Assembly (NCBI RefSeq): GCF_009729545.1
Contig: NZ_WFIY01000004.1
Coordinates: 1,214,001 to 1,278,000 of the forward strand
Reading direction: 5' to 3'
Origin: Acidianus infernus
GTDB lineage: Archaea > Thermoproteota > Thermoprotei_A > Sulfolobales > Sulfolobaceae
Length of the DNA: 64,000 nucleotides
The notes under the pieces were generated by a model. That model was not told the origin of the DNA. It did no database searches and saw only the letters and a list, made by a program, of their open reading frames with translations. This document shows, in pieces, positions 18,006 to 26,295 of this stretch (its first letter is position 1; every line of letters begins with the position of its first letter). The position numbers and the translations under genes were made by a program.

Positions 18006-18761
18006 ATGAATTCAATTTTTTTATTTATCATATTTATTTTAACCTGGATACTTTCTGCGTTATTTGCAGTAGCGGGTGTAGGTGCGGCTAACACATTAAT
18101 TCCTATATATTACTCCTTGGGTATACCATTTTCAATAGCAGCTGCTGCTGGGCTTTTATTAAATGTATTTTCATTGTCTTCTGCTACGGTAAACAATGGA
18201 AAAAGGGGTAGAGTATTATGGAAATTAGGAACTATCTTCCTTATACCTGCAGTTATAATGGCTCCTGTAGGAGCATTTATAGGAATTCATACTCCAAGGA
18301 AAATATTGCTCTGGATATTCGTGGCATTCTTAGGATACACATTATATAATTTGATAAGAGGAAGAGTAAAAGAGGAAACAAACAAATTTTCTGGAAATAT
18401 TAAAGGGTACATACTTGGTATAACAGTAGGAGCTATTGCTGGATTTCTGGGCGGTTTATTAGGCGTAGGAGGCGGAATGATAATTTTACCTGTTTTAGCT
18501 CTAATAGAAAAAGATTATAAGAAAGTTTCAGCTACTGCAGGCTATGTAGCTTTATTTAGTTCTGCAAGTGGTTTTACTAGCTATCTGTTCTTATTACGAG
18601 GAATAAGTTATGAGCTATGGTTAGTAATATTAATAGGTGGAATTTTAGGAGGATTCAGCGGATCGTATTTAATGAACAAGATGAAGACTCTTTATGTAAA
18701 ATATACTATAGTATCCATAATAACGTTCGTGCTAATAAAAATACTTATAGGAGTAATTTAA
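18006..18761 (+). CDS. TauE/SafE-family anion permease
   Basis: 251 residues with about eight membrane spans. The two-fold repeat typical of TauE/SafE is visible: LFAVAGVGAANTLIPIYYSLG near residue 19 and GFLGGLLGVGGGMIILPVLA near 148 (each shown here in part). Members move sulfite, sulfoacetate, thiosulfate or other organosulfur anions. It lies 6 bases after the FmdE gene and 31 bases before TetR, so the substrate is likely the ligand sensed by the regulator. Confidence 0.85.
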   Translation: MNSIFLFIIFILTWILSALFAVAGVGAANTLIPIYYSLGIPFSIAAAAGLLLNVFSLSSATVNNGKRGRVLWKLGTIFLIPAVIMAPVGAFIGIHTPRKILLWIFVAFLGYTLYNLIRGRVKEETNKFSGNIKGYILGITVGAIAGFLGGLLGVGGGMIILPVLALIEKDYKKVSATAGYVALFSSASGFTSYLFLLRGISYELWLVILIGGILGGFSGSYLMNKMKTLYVKYTIVSIITFVLIKILIGVI

Positions 18762-18792
18762 ACATTTAAACTATGAGAGGCGTAATTAAAAT

Positions 18793-19332
18793 ATGAGACA
18801 GAGAAATGAGGAAGTGACGAAGGAAAAGATATTGCAAGCTGCTATCGAAGTTTTTGCTGAGGAAGGCTTTTTTAAAGCTTCAGTAGACCAAGTGTGTAAA
18901 AAAGCAGGAGTTTCTAAGGGAATAATATTTTGGCATTTTAAGACTAAAGATCAGTTAATCTTAGAAGTAGCTAAGAAAAGTCTACCTTTAGATATTGTAG
19001 AGAGCTGTTTAAAAGAAAAGGAAAATACTCTTGAATGTATTGGGAATAAATATCTAGAAAAATACGATGATCCTATTATGAGGAAACTTTTCTTACATAC
19101 TATATCTGCAATGAATATATATAAGGAACTGGGAGATGATATTAGAGAATTATGTGATTCACTAGTGAAAAAAATAAGTAAATGTGTTTTAAATAGCGAA
19201 AGTAATGAGGATATTATAAGAATAAGGTCTTTCATGGGAGGGCTTCTTTGTTACGTAGTAAATCCTCCGAATATAGACAAGAAAACATATGTTGATACCC
19301 TTATTAAGATAGCTTTAGTAAAAGAAACTTAA
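18793..19332 (+). CDS. TetR-family transcriptional regulator
   Basis: 179 residues. The N-terminal helix-turn-helix reads VTKEKILQAAIEVFAEEGF, then VDQVCKKAGVSKGIIFWHFK, the classic TetR DNA-binding region. The C-terminal ligand domain contains four cysteines (near residues 74, 80, 117 and 134), which could sense a sulfur species or metal. It is the last gene of the FmdE-TauE operon and the natural candidate for binding ACTGACTAGTCAGT at 17353-17366. Confidence 0.85.
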   Translation: MRQRNEEVTKEKILQAAIEVFAEEGFFKASVDQVCKKAGVSKGIIFWHFKTKDQLILEVAKKSLPLDIVESCLKEKENTLECIGNKYLEKYDDPIMRKLFLHTISAMNIYKELGDDIRELCDSLVKKISKCVLNSESNEDIIRIRSFMGGLLCYVVNPPNIDKKTYVDTLIKIALVKET

Positions 19333-19449
19333 TTTCTATATTAAAATAGATTCTACTAATTTATAAATATTTAATTTTTTACCAGTATATAATTTTTTCT
19401 AAATAAATTCGTAAATAATTTTTAAATACCTATATTCTTCATTATATTT

Positions 19450-19788
19450 ATGGAAACTAAGAAAGTCTTAATTTTAGGAATAGATGGATACATAGGCTGG
19501 GCTCTAGCGTTAAGGCTAGGAAAGAAAGGGCACGAAGTATATGGTATAGATAATCTAATAACTAGAGTACAAGCAATGGAAGTTGGCGGAGATTCTGCGT
19601 TTCCCTTGCCATCAGTAGAAGAAAGAAGGAATATATTTAACAAATATATTGGCCCAATAGATTTCACTGTCAATGATATAACTAAACCTTATGTTTTAAG
19701 AGATTACATTAGTAAAATAAAACCAGACGCTATAATACACACTCGCAGAAATGAAGATAATCCCAACAAGCCTAATGGGAAAGAGTAA
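19450..19788 (+). pseudogene. agl3: Agl3-like UDP-sulfoquinovose synthase, 5' fragment
   Basis: The first 97 residues match the start of Agl3-type NAD-dependent epimerases: VLILGIDGYIGWALALRLG, then DSAFPLPSVEERRNIF and DYISKIKPDAIIH. Agl3 makes UDP-sulfoquinovose for the Sulfolobus N-glycan. After IIH the reading changes to unrelated residues (TRRNEDNPNKPNGKE) and a stop, where a transposase remnant begins. About three quarters of the normal length of about 390 residues is missing. It may have been a redundant copy. Confidence 0.85.
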
Positions 19789-19789
19789 G

Positions 19790-20343
19790 GAACATAAACT
19801 TCCCTGAAGCGAGTGACGAACTTGAAGTAGATGATGGGAATAAGCACAACAAGAGGAGGACAATACGTTGTAGCAAAATGGGGTAAAGGGAGGGATTCAA
19901 AGTTCCTCAAGATCGAAGTAGTTATGGAGAAGGACGAGTTCAAGATAGTGGCTAAGGTGACGAGCAATGAGGGCAGTTAACACAGTGAAGGACTTGAAGG
20001 AGCAAGGTAAGGAAAAGAGGTTCTATGGTGATAAGGCTTACGATACTAACGAGGTTTTTGGTGTTGTAGTTCCTCCTAGGATATCAGACTTGGTCATCCT
20101 GTTAGGCGTAAAGCTATGCGTGAGTTTAAGGGGTTGGGTTGTGAACGTTGGAGGGACGAGAAATGGTCGTTGAGTCCTTGTTCTCCGCGTACTTTTGGTG
20201 AGTCTGTAAGGGCTATAAGTTTTGCCGGTCAAGTTGTTGATGCTAAGCTCAAGTTTTGGGCTTACGCCTGGATAATATGGCTAACCTTGTTGTTGGTAGA
20301 GCAAAAGGAGTCGAGGTTAGGCCTTAACATAGTAAAATTTTGA
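19790..20343 (+). mobile_element. DDE transposase remnant (IS4/IS5-like)
   Basis: Three frame-shifted pieces read as one transposase: GISTTRGGQYVVAKWGKGRD ... KIVAKVTSNEGS; then VKDLKEQGKEKRFYGDKAYD with the DDE aspartate region; then MREFKGLGCERWRDEKWSLS and FAGQVVDAKLKFWAYAWIIW. The order is that of IS5-group transposases found in Sulfolobales. Two frameshifts and the missing N-terminus make it inactive. It truncates the Agl3-like gene. No terminal repeats were identified. Confidence 0.65.
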
Positions 20344-20481
20344 AAGATCTATTATTTTCTATAAAAAGTATATTTTTACCGTATCATTCTGCTGAAATAT
20401 ATTGAACAAACCCACAAAGCATCTACATGGTCTGTATTAAAAAAGCATATCACTTCTCATAATTGGTCATAAAACTGGCTT

Positions 20482-20769
20482 TTACCACCAATGGTGGTGC
20501 CTGTGATGATGTCCATAAAACCATTCAGGATATAGGCCATGGCCCCAGTAGTACGGAAAGCTTTTACCGAGATCAGTAAGCTCCACATACTCTTCTCCAT
20601 CTTTTTCAAACCTTCTGACTAATCCTGCTAGCATTAATTGACTTAACACGAGGTCGAAAGCACTACCGTATAACGGAACCGAGTTCCTTAGTTGAGATAT
20701 TTTCAATGGACCGCTTTTTAGGGCTTCAAGTACCTGGTATCCGCCTAATTTCATTAATCCGCCAAACAT
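20482..20769 (-). CDS. Winged-helix regulator with His-rich C-terminal tail (PadR-like)
   Basis: 95 residues. Residues 7-75 form a winged helix: YQVLEALKSGPLKISQLRNS, then LVLSQLMLAGLVRRFEKDGE and LTDLGKS. The tail is YGHHHRHHHWW, with six histidines in seven residues before the final Trp pair. Such a tail can bind nickel or another soft metal. The gene has its own operator (20778-20799) between TATA and start, and NiCoT and NicO nickel transporters follow within 3 kb. Together this suggests a nickel-responsive repressor. ATG 20769 (MFGG) or 20754 (MKLGG) may be the start. Confidence 0.7.
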   Translation of the reverse strand: MFGGLMKLGGYQVLEALKSGPLKISQLRNSVPLYGSAFDLVLSQLMLAGLVRRFEKDGEEYVELTDLGKSFPYYWGHGLYPEWFYGHHHRHHHWW

Positions 20770-20777
20770 TTTTTCAC

Positions 20778-20810
20778 CGATATCTAATTCGATATCGGAA
20801 TTAATAAATC
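20778..20810 (-). promoter_or_regulatory. Promoter with inverted-repeat operator of the His-tailed regulator
   Basis: The perfect inverted repeat CCGATATC-N6-GATATCGG spans 20778-20799 and lies between a TATA-like GATTTATTAATT (about 20799-20810, minus strand) and the start at 20769. This is a typical place for autorepression. No second copy with the full arms was seen in the window. Confidence 0.65.
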
Positions 20811-21014
20811 TTTCCTTAATAGCAACGGACTAATCTATTGCATTTAAACATTTTACAGTCTTAATTAGAGAGATAATCTTTCGTAAATTTTAGACTTAAT
20901 TAAAAATTCCTACACTTGACTTTAAAAACATTGAAGTCAATAGCCAAACTATAAAGTAAAAATGAAAAGTTTTTATCGAAATCTTTATATTGTATTAGTG
21001 GAAAATTAATATTA

Positions 21015-21251
21015 ATGGAACATAAAAATCCTCCTACAATAATACCTTCCTCACAATTTCCTACATCAGAACAGCCAGTAGTAATGGTTGTAGACGTAAT
21101 GCTTAGATGTAAATTAGATAATCAAGTAATGCCCGCATCTATGGCTTTAGAACATCAGCAAATGCATATAAAGAAAGGAGAAGATCCATGCTTTGTTATT
21201 GAAACTGCTCCAGGAAAACAAAAAGAAGAAGAACCTAGAGGAGTAATCTAA
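21015..21251 (+). CDS. Small Cys/His protein, unknown
   Basis: 78 residues. A central segment MVVDVMLRCKLDNQVMPASM is followed by EHQQMHIKKGEDPCFVIE; the two Cys and two His could form a small metal site. The ends are Pro- and Lys/Glu-rich and probably disordered. A TATA-like TCTTTATATTG (about 20981-20991) lies 25-30 bases upstream of the ATG, supporting a real gene. It sits between the His-tailed regulator and a NiCoT permease. No family recognised. Confidence 0.5.
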   Translation: MEHKNPPTIIPSSQFPTSEQPVVMVVDVMLRCKLDNQVMPASMALEHQQMHIKKGEDPCFVIETAPGKQKEEEPRGVI

Positions 21252-21349
21252 AAGAAATTTTCTTTTATTAATTTTTATCATAAATCTACTTCTGTAGAAA
21301 TAATCTTCTAGTTTTCCGTTTATTTCTGCGTTGAATTTTGCGTTTTTTA

Positions 21350-22432
21350 TTACTTTTTGTACTGGTCCTCGTACTTACTAATTCTAGACTTATATATTAT
21401 AATTGATATTATCCACGTTATGGCAAAAGTTGATATTATGAGTATACCCACATTGCCCCACCACACATCACCATTTATTAATGCTATAATATTCCAGAAC
21501 CATCCACTTAGACAGAACTCGGATTGAATTAAGCCCAAGAGCTCTAGTGAACCTACGAGGTAAGCCACAATAATTGAAATGCTAGTCATGGTCAAGTTAT
21601 ACCAAACTTTTCTTATAGGATTACCCATAAACGCCCACCTATACGCACCATTCATGAAAAATCCGTCAGTCGTATCTACAAGACTCATTCCTGCAGCAAA
21701 GAGGAAAGGAAACACTAACAAAGTCCATAAAGGTATCTTAGTAAATACTCCAGCTGTTCCGGCACTTATTGCTAAAAGGGCAGTTTCGGAAGCTGTATCG
21801 AAACCAAGTCCGAAAAGGAAACCTATAGGATATAAGTAGTATTGATTATTAACTATCTTAAATAATCCCTTGAAATATCTATTCATAAATCCCCTCTTTA
21901 GTAGCGCGTCGTTTAATTTAGCCTCATCAAGTTCTCCTCTTCTAGCTTGCTTAAATAACTCATAAATTTCAAAAAGAACAACTAAGTTAAGAAAACCAAT
22001 AATGTAAAGAAAGAAACCGCTCACTAACGTTCCAACTATTGAACCTATGTTCTCTAATTGCGGAATGCTAGATTCTACTATCCTGGTTGCTATCATTAAA
22101 GCTATTGATAATAATATTACCACCGTAGAATGCCCCAGAGAAAAGAATAATCCAGTAAACAATGAAGGTTTACCTTCTTGAACAAGTTTTCTAGTCGAAT
22201 TATCTATAGCTGCAAGATGATCTGCATCAACTGCATGTCTTAACCCAAAAAAGTATGCAAGGATGCCTAGCGTAAAGAAGCTTGAAGAGATCCCTTTTAT
22301 ATGAATTAATATATTACCTATCTCTGACGATATCTTAAACAACCATATAAAGAATGTCGATGTTATTATTAATTCTATTATATAGAATAATAACATTTTA
22401 ATTAGATTTTTTGATAGCAAATCTAACCTCAC
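21350..22432 (-). CDS. NiCoT-family nickel/cobalt permease 2
   Basis: About 360 residues with eight membrane spans and the signature RHAVDADHLAAIDN (residues about 65-78), FSLGHSTVVIL and LGFDTASETALLAISAG. GTG at 22432 (reading MRLDLLSKN) matches the start of the paralogue at 23819-24916. TATA box TTTATATA near 22457-22464 (minus strand) suggests a leaderless GTG start. The gene and about 110 bases upstream are duplicated at 23819-25038; the two proteins differ mainly in membrane helices. Role: Ni2+ uptake for hydrogenase. Confidence 0.9.
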   Translation of the reverse strand: MRLDLLSKNLIKMLLFYIIELIITSTFFIWLFKISSEIGNILIHIKGISSSFFTLGILAYFFGLRHAVDADHLAAIDNSTRKLVQEGKPSLFTGLFFSLGHSTVVILLSIALMIATRIVESSIPQLENIGSIVGTLVSGFFLYIIGFLNLVVLFEIYELFKQARRGELDEAKLNDALLKRGFMNRYFKGLFKIVNNQYYLYPIGFLFGLGFDTASETALLAISAGTAGVFTKIPLWTLLVFPFLFAAGMSLVDTTDGFFMNGAYRWAFMGNPIRKVWYNLTMTSISIIVAYLVGSLELLGLIQSEFCLSGWFWNIIALINGDVWWGNVGILIISTFAITWIISIIIYKSRISKYEDQYKK

Positions 22433-22435
22433 CAA

Positions 22436-22547
22436 ATATATGTATAGCCTGTCCAGTATATAAATCTTGTTTCAAATACTTCGTTGACCTCGCTACGTCT
22501 TCGATTCATAAGACGTTACTTCAAATTCAGGTTATTATCTTGCAGTT
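22436..22547 (-). repeat. Duplicated NiCoT upstream region, copy 1
   Basis: This upstream region, including TATA box and a hairpin ACGTCTT-N8-AAGACGT (22495-22516), recurs almost unchanged at 24917-25038 before the third NiCoT gene. It ends with CTTGCAGTTT in both copies, after which copy 1 runs into transposon ends. The hairpin about 35 bases upstream of TATA may bind a regulator. Confidence 0.75.
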
Positions 22548-22548
22548 T

Positions 22549-22645
22549 CTGACCCCCTCCCCACCCTAAACGGTAGACACAAAATACCTCCTTGAAAATA
22601 AATCTATAGTATTAAGCGTTTCTATTAACTTAAAGGAGTGTGTCC
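22549..22645. mobile_element. Composite IS scrap: IS200/IS605 right end plus inverted-repeat IS end
   Basis: 22549-22571 is an IS200/IS605 right end in reverse (CTGACCCCCTCCCCACCCTA). It joins at 22572 to GGTAGACACAAAATACCTCC and about 50 more bases that match the right end of the IS at 14990-15451. In both places the inverted-repeat IS abuts IS200/IS605 right-end sequence at the CCCTTTA position, which suggests one insertion event followed by rearrangement. Confidence 0.5.
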
Positions 22646-22817
22646 AACAATATTGTTAATATTTACCAAAAGATAATTAAAGAAAGCGTTTTCAATTTAA
22701 CGTATAGTTTTGTAAAAATTGTGCATTAATAAATAATTTTTGCTATAAAAGATAATAACAAGATGCGACTTTCCATCTCTTCTTTAACTGAAATAAATGA
22801 AATTGTAGGACACACTC
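22636..22817. mobile_element. MITE-like element, 182 bases
   Basis: Terminal inverted repeats GAGTGTGTCCAACAAT (22636-22651) and ATTGTAGGACACACTC (22802-22817) match with one mismatch. The AT-rich interior has no open frame of note. Size and structure fit a miniature inverted-repeat element moved by a transposase elsewhere in the genome. The rest of 22818-22988 shows nothing I can identify. Confidence 0.45.
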
Positions 22818-23000
22818 AATCTGATAAAGGGTTGCACCAAAACTTTTTGTGAGACGTCTATCATTTCTGGTTTTTCCCATGTTTTCTTAGATTTATACAT
22901 TCCTTGCATATAGATTCTCAATACTTTATTTTTCTTTATTCATATAATTATAGAGTTTTAGGAATTAGTGAAACGTTATTCAAGTTAAATGCCGATAAAG

Positions 23001-23022
23001 TTAAATATTAGGGAAACCCTAA
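23001..23022 (+). promoter_or_regulatory. Promoter with palindromic operator of the second NicO-like gene
   Basis: TATA box TTAAATAT (23001-23008) overlaps the palindrome TTAGG-GAAAC-CCTAA (23008-23022). ATG 23031 lies 27 bases from the TATA centre, fitting a leaderless start. The arms and their position equal those at 3014-3028 before the first NicO-like gene. Confidence 0.6.
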
Positions 23023-23030
23023 ATATTATT

Positions 23031-23756
23031 ATGAGAAAAGACCTGTTAATAGCGGTAATAATTTCGTTTGCATTAGCCATAGCTATATTGTCATTGCCAG
23101 ATATCTTAGAGCCCATAGCAAAGACCATTCTAACATATCTAGGAGCATATTGGGTACTTGCATTATTTATAATAGGAATTATTCATGGTCTAAAACCAGA
23201 TGAACACACTTGGCCCATAACGGTGTCCTATGGTCTCATGCAGCGTAGCGTAAGGAAAGCATTGCTGTCAACAAGTGTATTTGCAGGAGCGTTAACTTTA
23301 GTTTGGGCTTCGCTCAGTGCTCTTGAGTCAGAGATACTGCCTTTCTTCTCATCATATAACTTGGATCCTTATGTTGATATAATAGTAGGCATTACTATGA
23401 TATCAGTAGCGTTATTTATACTAAACGCTGGTAGGAAAGGCAAGGTAGAATCTGCTGACTATAGAGTAATTTGGATTCATGGGCTAGCTGCAGCATTTGG
23501 TGGAGATTTCATAGTTGTTCTTGTGTTAACAGCTCTGCTAATTTCGATGATCCCCGCTAACCTTGGATTTATGATAGGGCTGTTGTTCGGTTTAGGTTCG
23601 TTCATTTCGCAAGCGCTAGTGGTGGTTCTCGTATATAAAGGCGTATTAAAAGCCTCTAGGGATTTCACAATAATGGAGAGAGCTGGAAAATATGCGCTCT
23701 TTATTTTAGGAGTATTTATGATATTTCTAGGAGTGTATAGCCTAGTAACTTCGTGA
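23031..23756 (+). CDS. NicO/UreH-like metal transporter 2
   Basis: About 241 residues from ATG 23031 (MRKDLLIAV); an upstream in-frame ATG at 22989 would place TATA box and operator inside the gene and is less likely. Six or so membrane spans. Motifs: HGLKPDEHTWPI (residues about 52-63) and, in the second half, IWIHGLAAAFGGDF, the two histidine signatures of this superfamily. It lacks the soluble loop of the protein at 2036. Probably moves Ni2+ or Co2+; direction unknown. It lies between two NiCoT genes. Confidence 0.75.
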   Translation: MRKDLLIAVIISFALAIAILSLPDILEPIAKTILTYLGAYWVLALFIIGIIHGLKPDEHTWPITVSYGLMQRSVRKALLSTSVFAGALTLVWASLSALESEILPFFSSYNLDPYVDIIVGITMISVALFILNAGRKGKVESADYRVIWIHGLAAAFGGDFIVVLVLTALLISMIPANLGFMIGLLFGLGSFISQALVVVLVYKGVLKASRDFTIMERAGKYALFILGVFMIFLGVYSLVTS

Positions 23757-23818
23757 ATGTAAAAATTAATTGTATTTAAAATCTAAATAAATATCTAATT
23801 TTTTAAAGTATTAGATAT

Positions 23819-24916
23819 TTACAGTCTGGATAAATTCCTTTCATGTTGCTCTTCATATTTGCTAATTCTAAATTTATACATGATAATCGATATCATCCAC
23901 GTTATAGCAAAGCACATTATAATTATTATACCAATATTCCCCCACCACGCACCCTCACTTATTGCTGCTATATTATCCCAGAACCACCCGCTTAAGCCAA
24001 ACTCGGATTGAATCAAGGCCAAGAGTTCCAAGGTACCTACGAGGTAAGCAACTATAATCGAAATGCTAGTCATGGTCAAGTTATACCAAACTTTTCTTAT
24101 AGGATTACCCATAAACGCCCACCTATACGCACCATTCATGAAAAATCCGTCAGTCGTATCTAATAGTGTCATGGCCGCTGTAAATAGGAAAGGGAAAAAG
24201 AGCAATGACCATAACGGTATCTTGGAGAATACTCCAGCAGCTCCAGCACTTAGGGCTAAGAGGGCAGTTTCTGAAGCTTTTTCAAACCCTAATCCGAAAA
24301 GGAGACCTATAGGACATAAGTAGTATTGGGTATTAACTATTTTAAATAATCCCTTGAAAAATCTATTCATGAATCCCCTCTTTAATAGGGCTTCGTTTAA
24401 TTTTGCCTCATCGAGCTTCCCTAGTTTTGCTTGCTTAAATAATTCATAAATTTCAAAAAGAACAACTAAGTTAAGAAAACCAATAATGTAGAGAAATAGA
24501 CCACTTACAAGTGTCCCAGTTATAGAACCTATGTTCTCTAGTGTCGGAATGCTAGACTCAACTGCTCTCGTCACTATCGTCAAAGCTACGGATAGTAATA
24601 TCACAATTGTGGAGTGACCTAGAGAAAAGAAAAGTCCAGTAAACAATGAAGGTTTACCTTCTTGAACAAGTTTTCTAGTCGAATTATCTATAGCTGCAAG
24701 ATGATCTGCATCAACTGCATGTCTTAATCCAAAAAGGTATGCGAGGATGCCTAACATAAAAAAGGTCGCAGAGACCCCGTGTATTTGAACTTCTATATTT
24801 CCTACCTCTGACGATAGTTTAAATAAGTATATAAAGAGGACTACCGTTATTGTTAATTCTATAATATAGAATAGTACTATTTTAGTTAAATTTTTTAATA
24901 GCAAGTCTAACCTCAC
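23819..24916 (-). CDS. NiCoT-family nickel/cobalt permease 3
   Basis: 365 residues, a close paralogue of the protein at 21350 with the same RHAVDADHLAAIDN signature (about 66-79) and FSLGHSTIVIL. In the fourth signature LGFDTASETA has become LGFEKASETALLALSAG: the Asp-Thr pair is Glu-Lys here. This could change metal preference or show decay of one copy. GTG start at 24916. Promoter region duplicated from the other copy (24917-25038). Confidence 0.9.
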   Translation of the reverse strand: MRLDLLLKNLTKIVLFYIIELTITVVLFIYLFKLSSEVGNIEVQIHGVSATFFMLGILAYLFGLRHAVDADHLAAIDNSTRKLVQEGKPSLFTGLFFSLGHSTIVILLSVALTIVTRAVESSIPTLENIGSITGTLVSGLFLYIIGFLNLVVLFEIYELFKQAKLGKLDEAKLNEALLKRGFMNRFFKGLFKIVNTQYYLCPIGLLFGLGFEKASETALLALSAGAAGVFSKIPLWSLLFFPFLFTAAMTLLDTTDGFFMNGAYRWAFMGNPIRKVWYNLTMTSISIIVAYLVGTLELLALIQSEFGLSGWFWDNIAAISEGAWWGNIGIIIIMCFAITWMISIIMYKFRISKYEEQHERNLSRL

Positions 24917-25038
24917 CGAATATATGTATAGCCTGTCCAGTGTATAAATCTTGTTTCAAATACTTCGTTGACCTCGCTACGTCTTCGATTCATAAGACGT
25001 TACTTCAAATTCAGGTTATTATCATAAATCTTGCAGTT
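24917..25038 (-). repeat. Duplicated NiCoT upstream region, copy 2
   Basis: Matches 22436-22547 with a few substitutions (for example CAGTGTATAAA instead of CAGTATATAAA at the TATA box) and an added ATAAATC near the far end. Hairpin ACGTCTT-N8-AAGACGT is at 24979-25000. It marks the far border of the duplicated NiCoT unit. Between 25039 and 25147 nothing else is recognised. Confidence 0.75.
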
Positions 25039-25147
25039 TGTCAAGTATCTTTCTAGAAAAGGAAAACTTAAAGTTTATTACCTCATTAAGGCGTTTTAAC
25101 GTGGATATGGCAGAGGAGTTAATTTTAACAAGTTTAATCTACCTCTT

Positions 25148-25369
<222 letters not shown>

Positions 25370-25563
25370 TAAAACAAGGGTGGGGAAAATTGAGACTAGA
25401 TAGTTTGCGAGACAAATTATATTAGCAATCTACTAAATAGATCTTGGTTATTTTTGTTTCTCTAGTTCTTTTGAGAGATGACCTTTTTAGATTCTTCGCT
25501 AAAAATACGTTTTTATTGAATATGTTTTATAGAAGAAGATAATATCCTTCTTTCTTTTAATAT

Positions 25564-25953
25564 TTAATTTCTTTTTAGTAAATCTTCCAGAGTTATGGCG
25601 CCGTTATTTATTAAGTCTTTATCTAAGCTAACTAACTTTGCCCCTATTCTTCTAGCTGTAACAAGGTAAGCAGAGTCGTAATAAGTTAGATTCCTTTTTA
25701 TAGCCTCATCCAATATTTCCTTTTCCAGTTTAACATCTATAATGTTGACGAAAGACAACGCGTAAGAAAGTGCGTTAAAAACAGTTTCTATATCTAATTT
25801 GCCCTTATATTTCCATAGTATGTTTCCTAGTTCATAATATGCCAGCGATATTGTATAATTATTCTTTAATAAATCTAAAGCCTTTCCTCCTAATTTTATA
25901 AGGTCGAAGATAGCACTAGAGTCAAAAAGGTACTTTATCTCTCTTTCCTCCAT
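25564..25953 (-). CDS. vapC: PIN-domain toxin, VapC-like
   Basis: 129 residues with the PIN-domain acidic set: YLFDSSAIFDL (first Asp, residue about 11), AYYELGNILW (Glu), LTYYDSAYLVTA (Asp) and LVSLDKDLI (fourth Asp). VapC toxins are Mg2+-dependent ribonucleases that cut tRNA or rRNA. The start overlaps the end of the antitoxin gene by 19 bases. Sits among IS scars at the border of the hydrogenase island, as toxin-antitoxin pairs often do. Confidence 0.85.
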   Translation of the reverse strand: MEEREIKYLFDSSAIFDLIKLGGKALDLLKNNYTISLAYYELGNILWKYKGKLDIETVFNALSYALSFVNIIDVKLEKEILDEAIKRNLTYYDSAYLVTARRIGAKLVSLDKDLINNGAITLEDLLKRN

Positions 25954-26165
25954 TTCCTCAACTCCTCAACTACTTCGTCAGTGTTGATTTTTGCCACCTC
26001 TTTAGATGCCAAGTCCAATAATTCTCTAGCCTTCTCTTCTTCCCTTTTTCTAACTTCCTCCTCTAACGCCTTCCTTAAAACTTCACTTACATTAATGTTA
26101 TACTCTCTCGCTTTTTCTAAAATCTCTCTCCTAACCTTCGTCGACGCAGTAACCCATTCTCCCAT
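25935..26165 (-). CDS. vapB: VapB-type antitoxin
   Basis: 76 residues. The N-terminus VTASTKVRREILEKAREYN and NVSEVLRKALEEEV form a ribbon-helix-helix DNA-binding region of the CopG/VapB type. The rest is a highly charged helix (KREEEKARELLDLA) that would wrap the toxin. It precedes and overlaps vapC, giving the usual antitoxin-first order and likely autoregulation. Confidence 0.85.
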   Translation of the reverse strand: MGEWVTASTKVRREILEKAREYNINVSEVLRKALEEEVRKREEEKARELLDLASKEVAKINTDEVVEELRKWRKER

Positions 26166-26295
26166 ACTTATATTCTTAAATTGTAAGGTAATAAATATTA
26201 TGTAGCCAATATTTTTCTCATACTAAAGGTAATAACGATCTTGATTAAGAGAAGCAGAAGACTTATTGCCACGTAAAAATTACAAAAAGCGGGAG

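Noticed and set aside
20116..20343. 75-codon frame as an intact gene
   Set aside because: It is the C-terminal piece of the frameshifted transposase at 19790-20343.
22989..23030. N-terminal 14 codons of the second NicO-like gene
   Set aside because: They contain the TATA box and operator; start at 23031 matches leaderless spacing.
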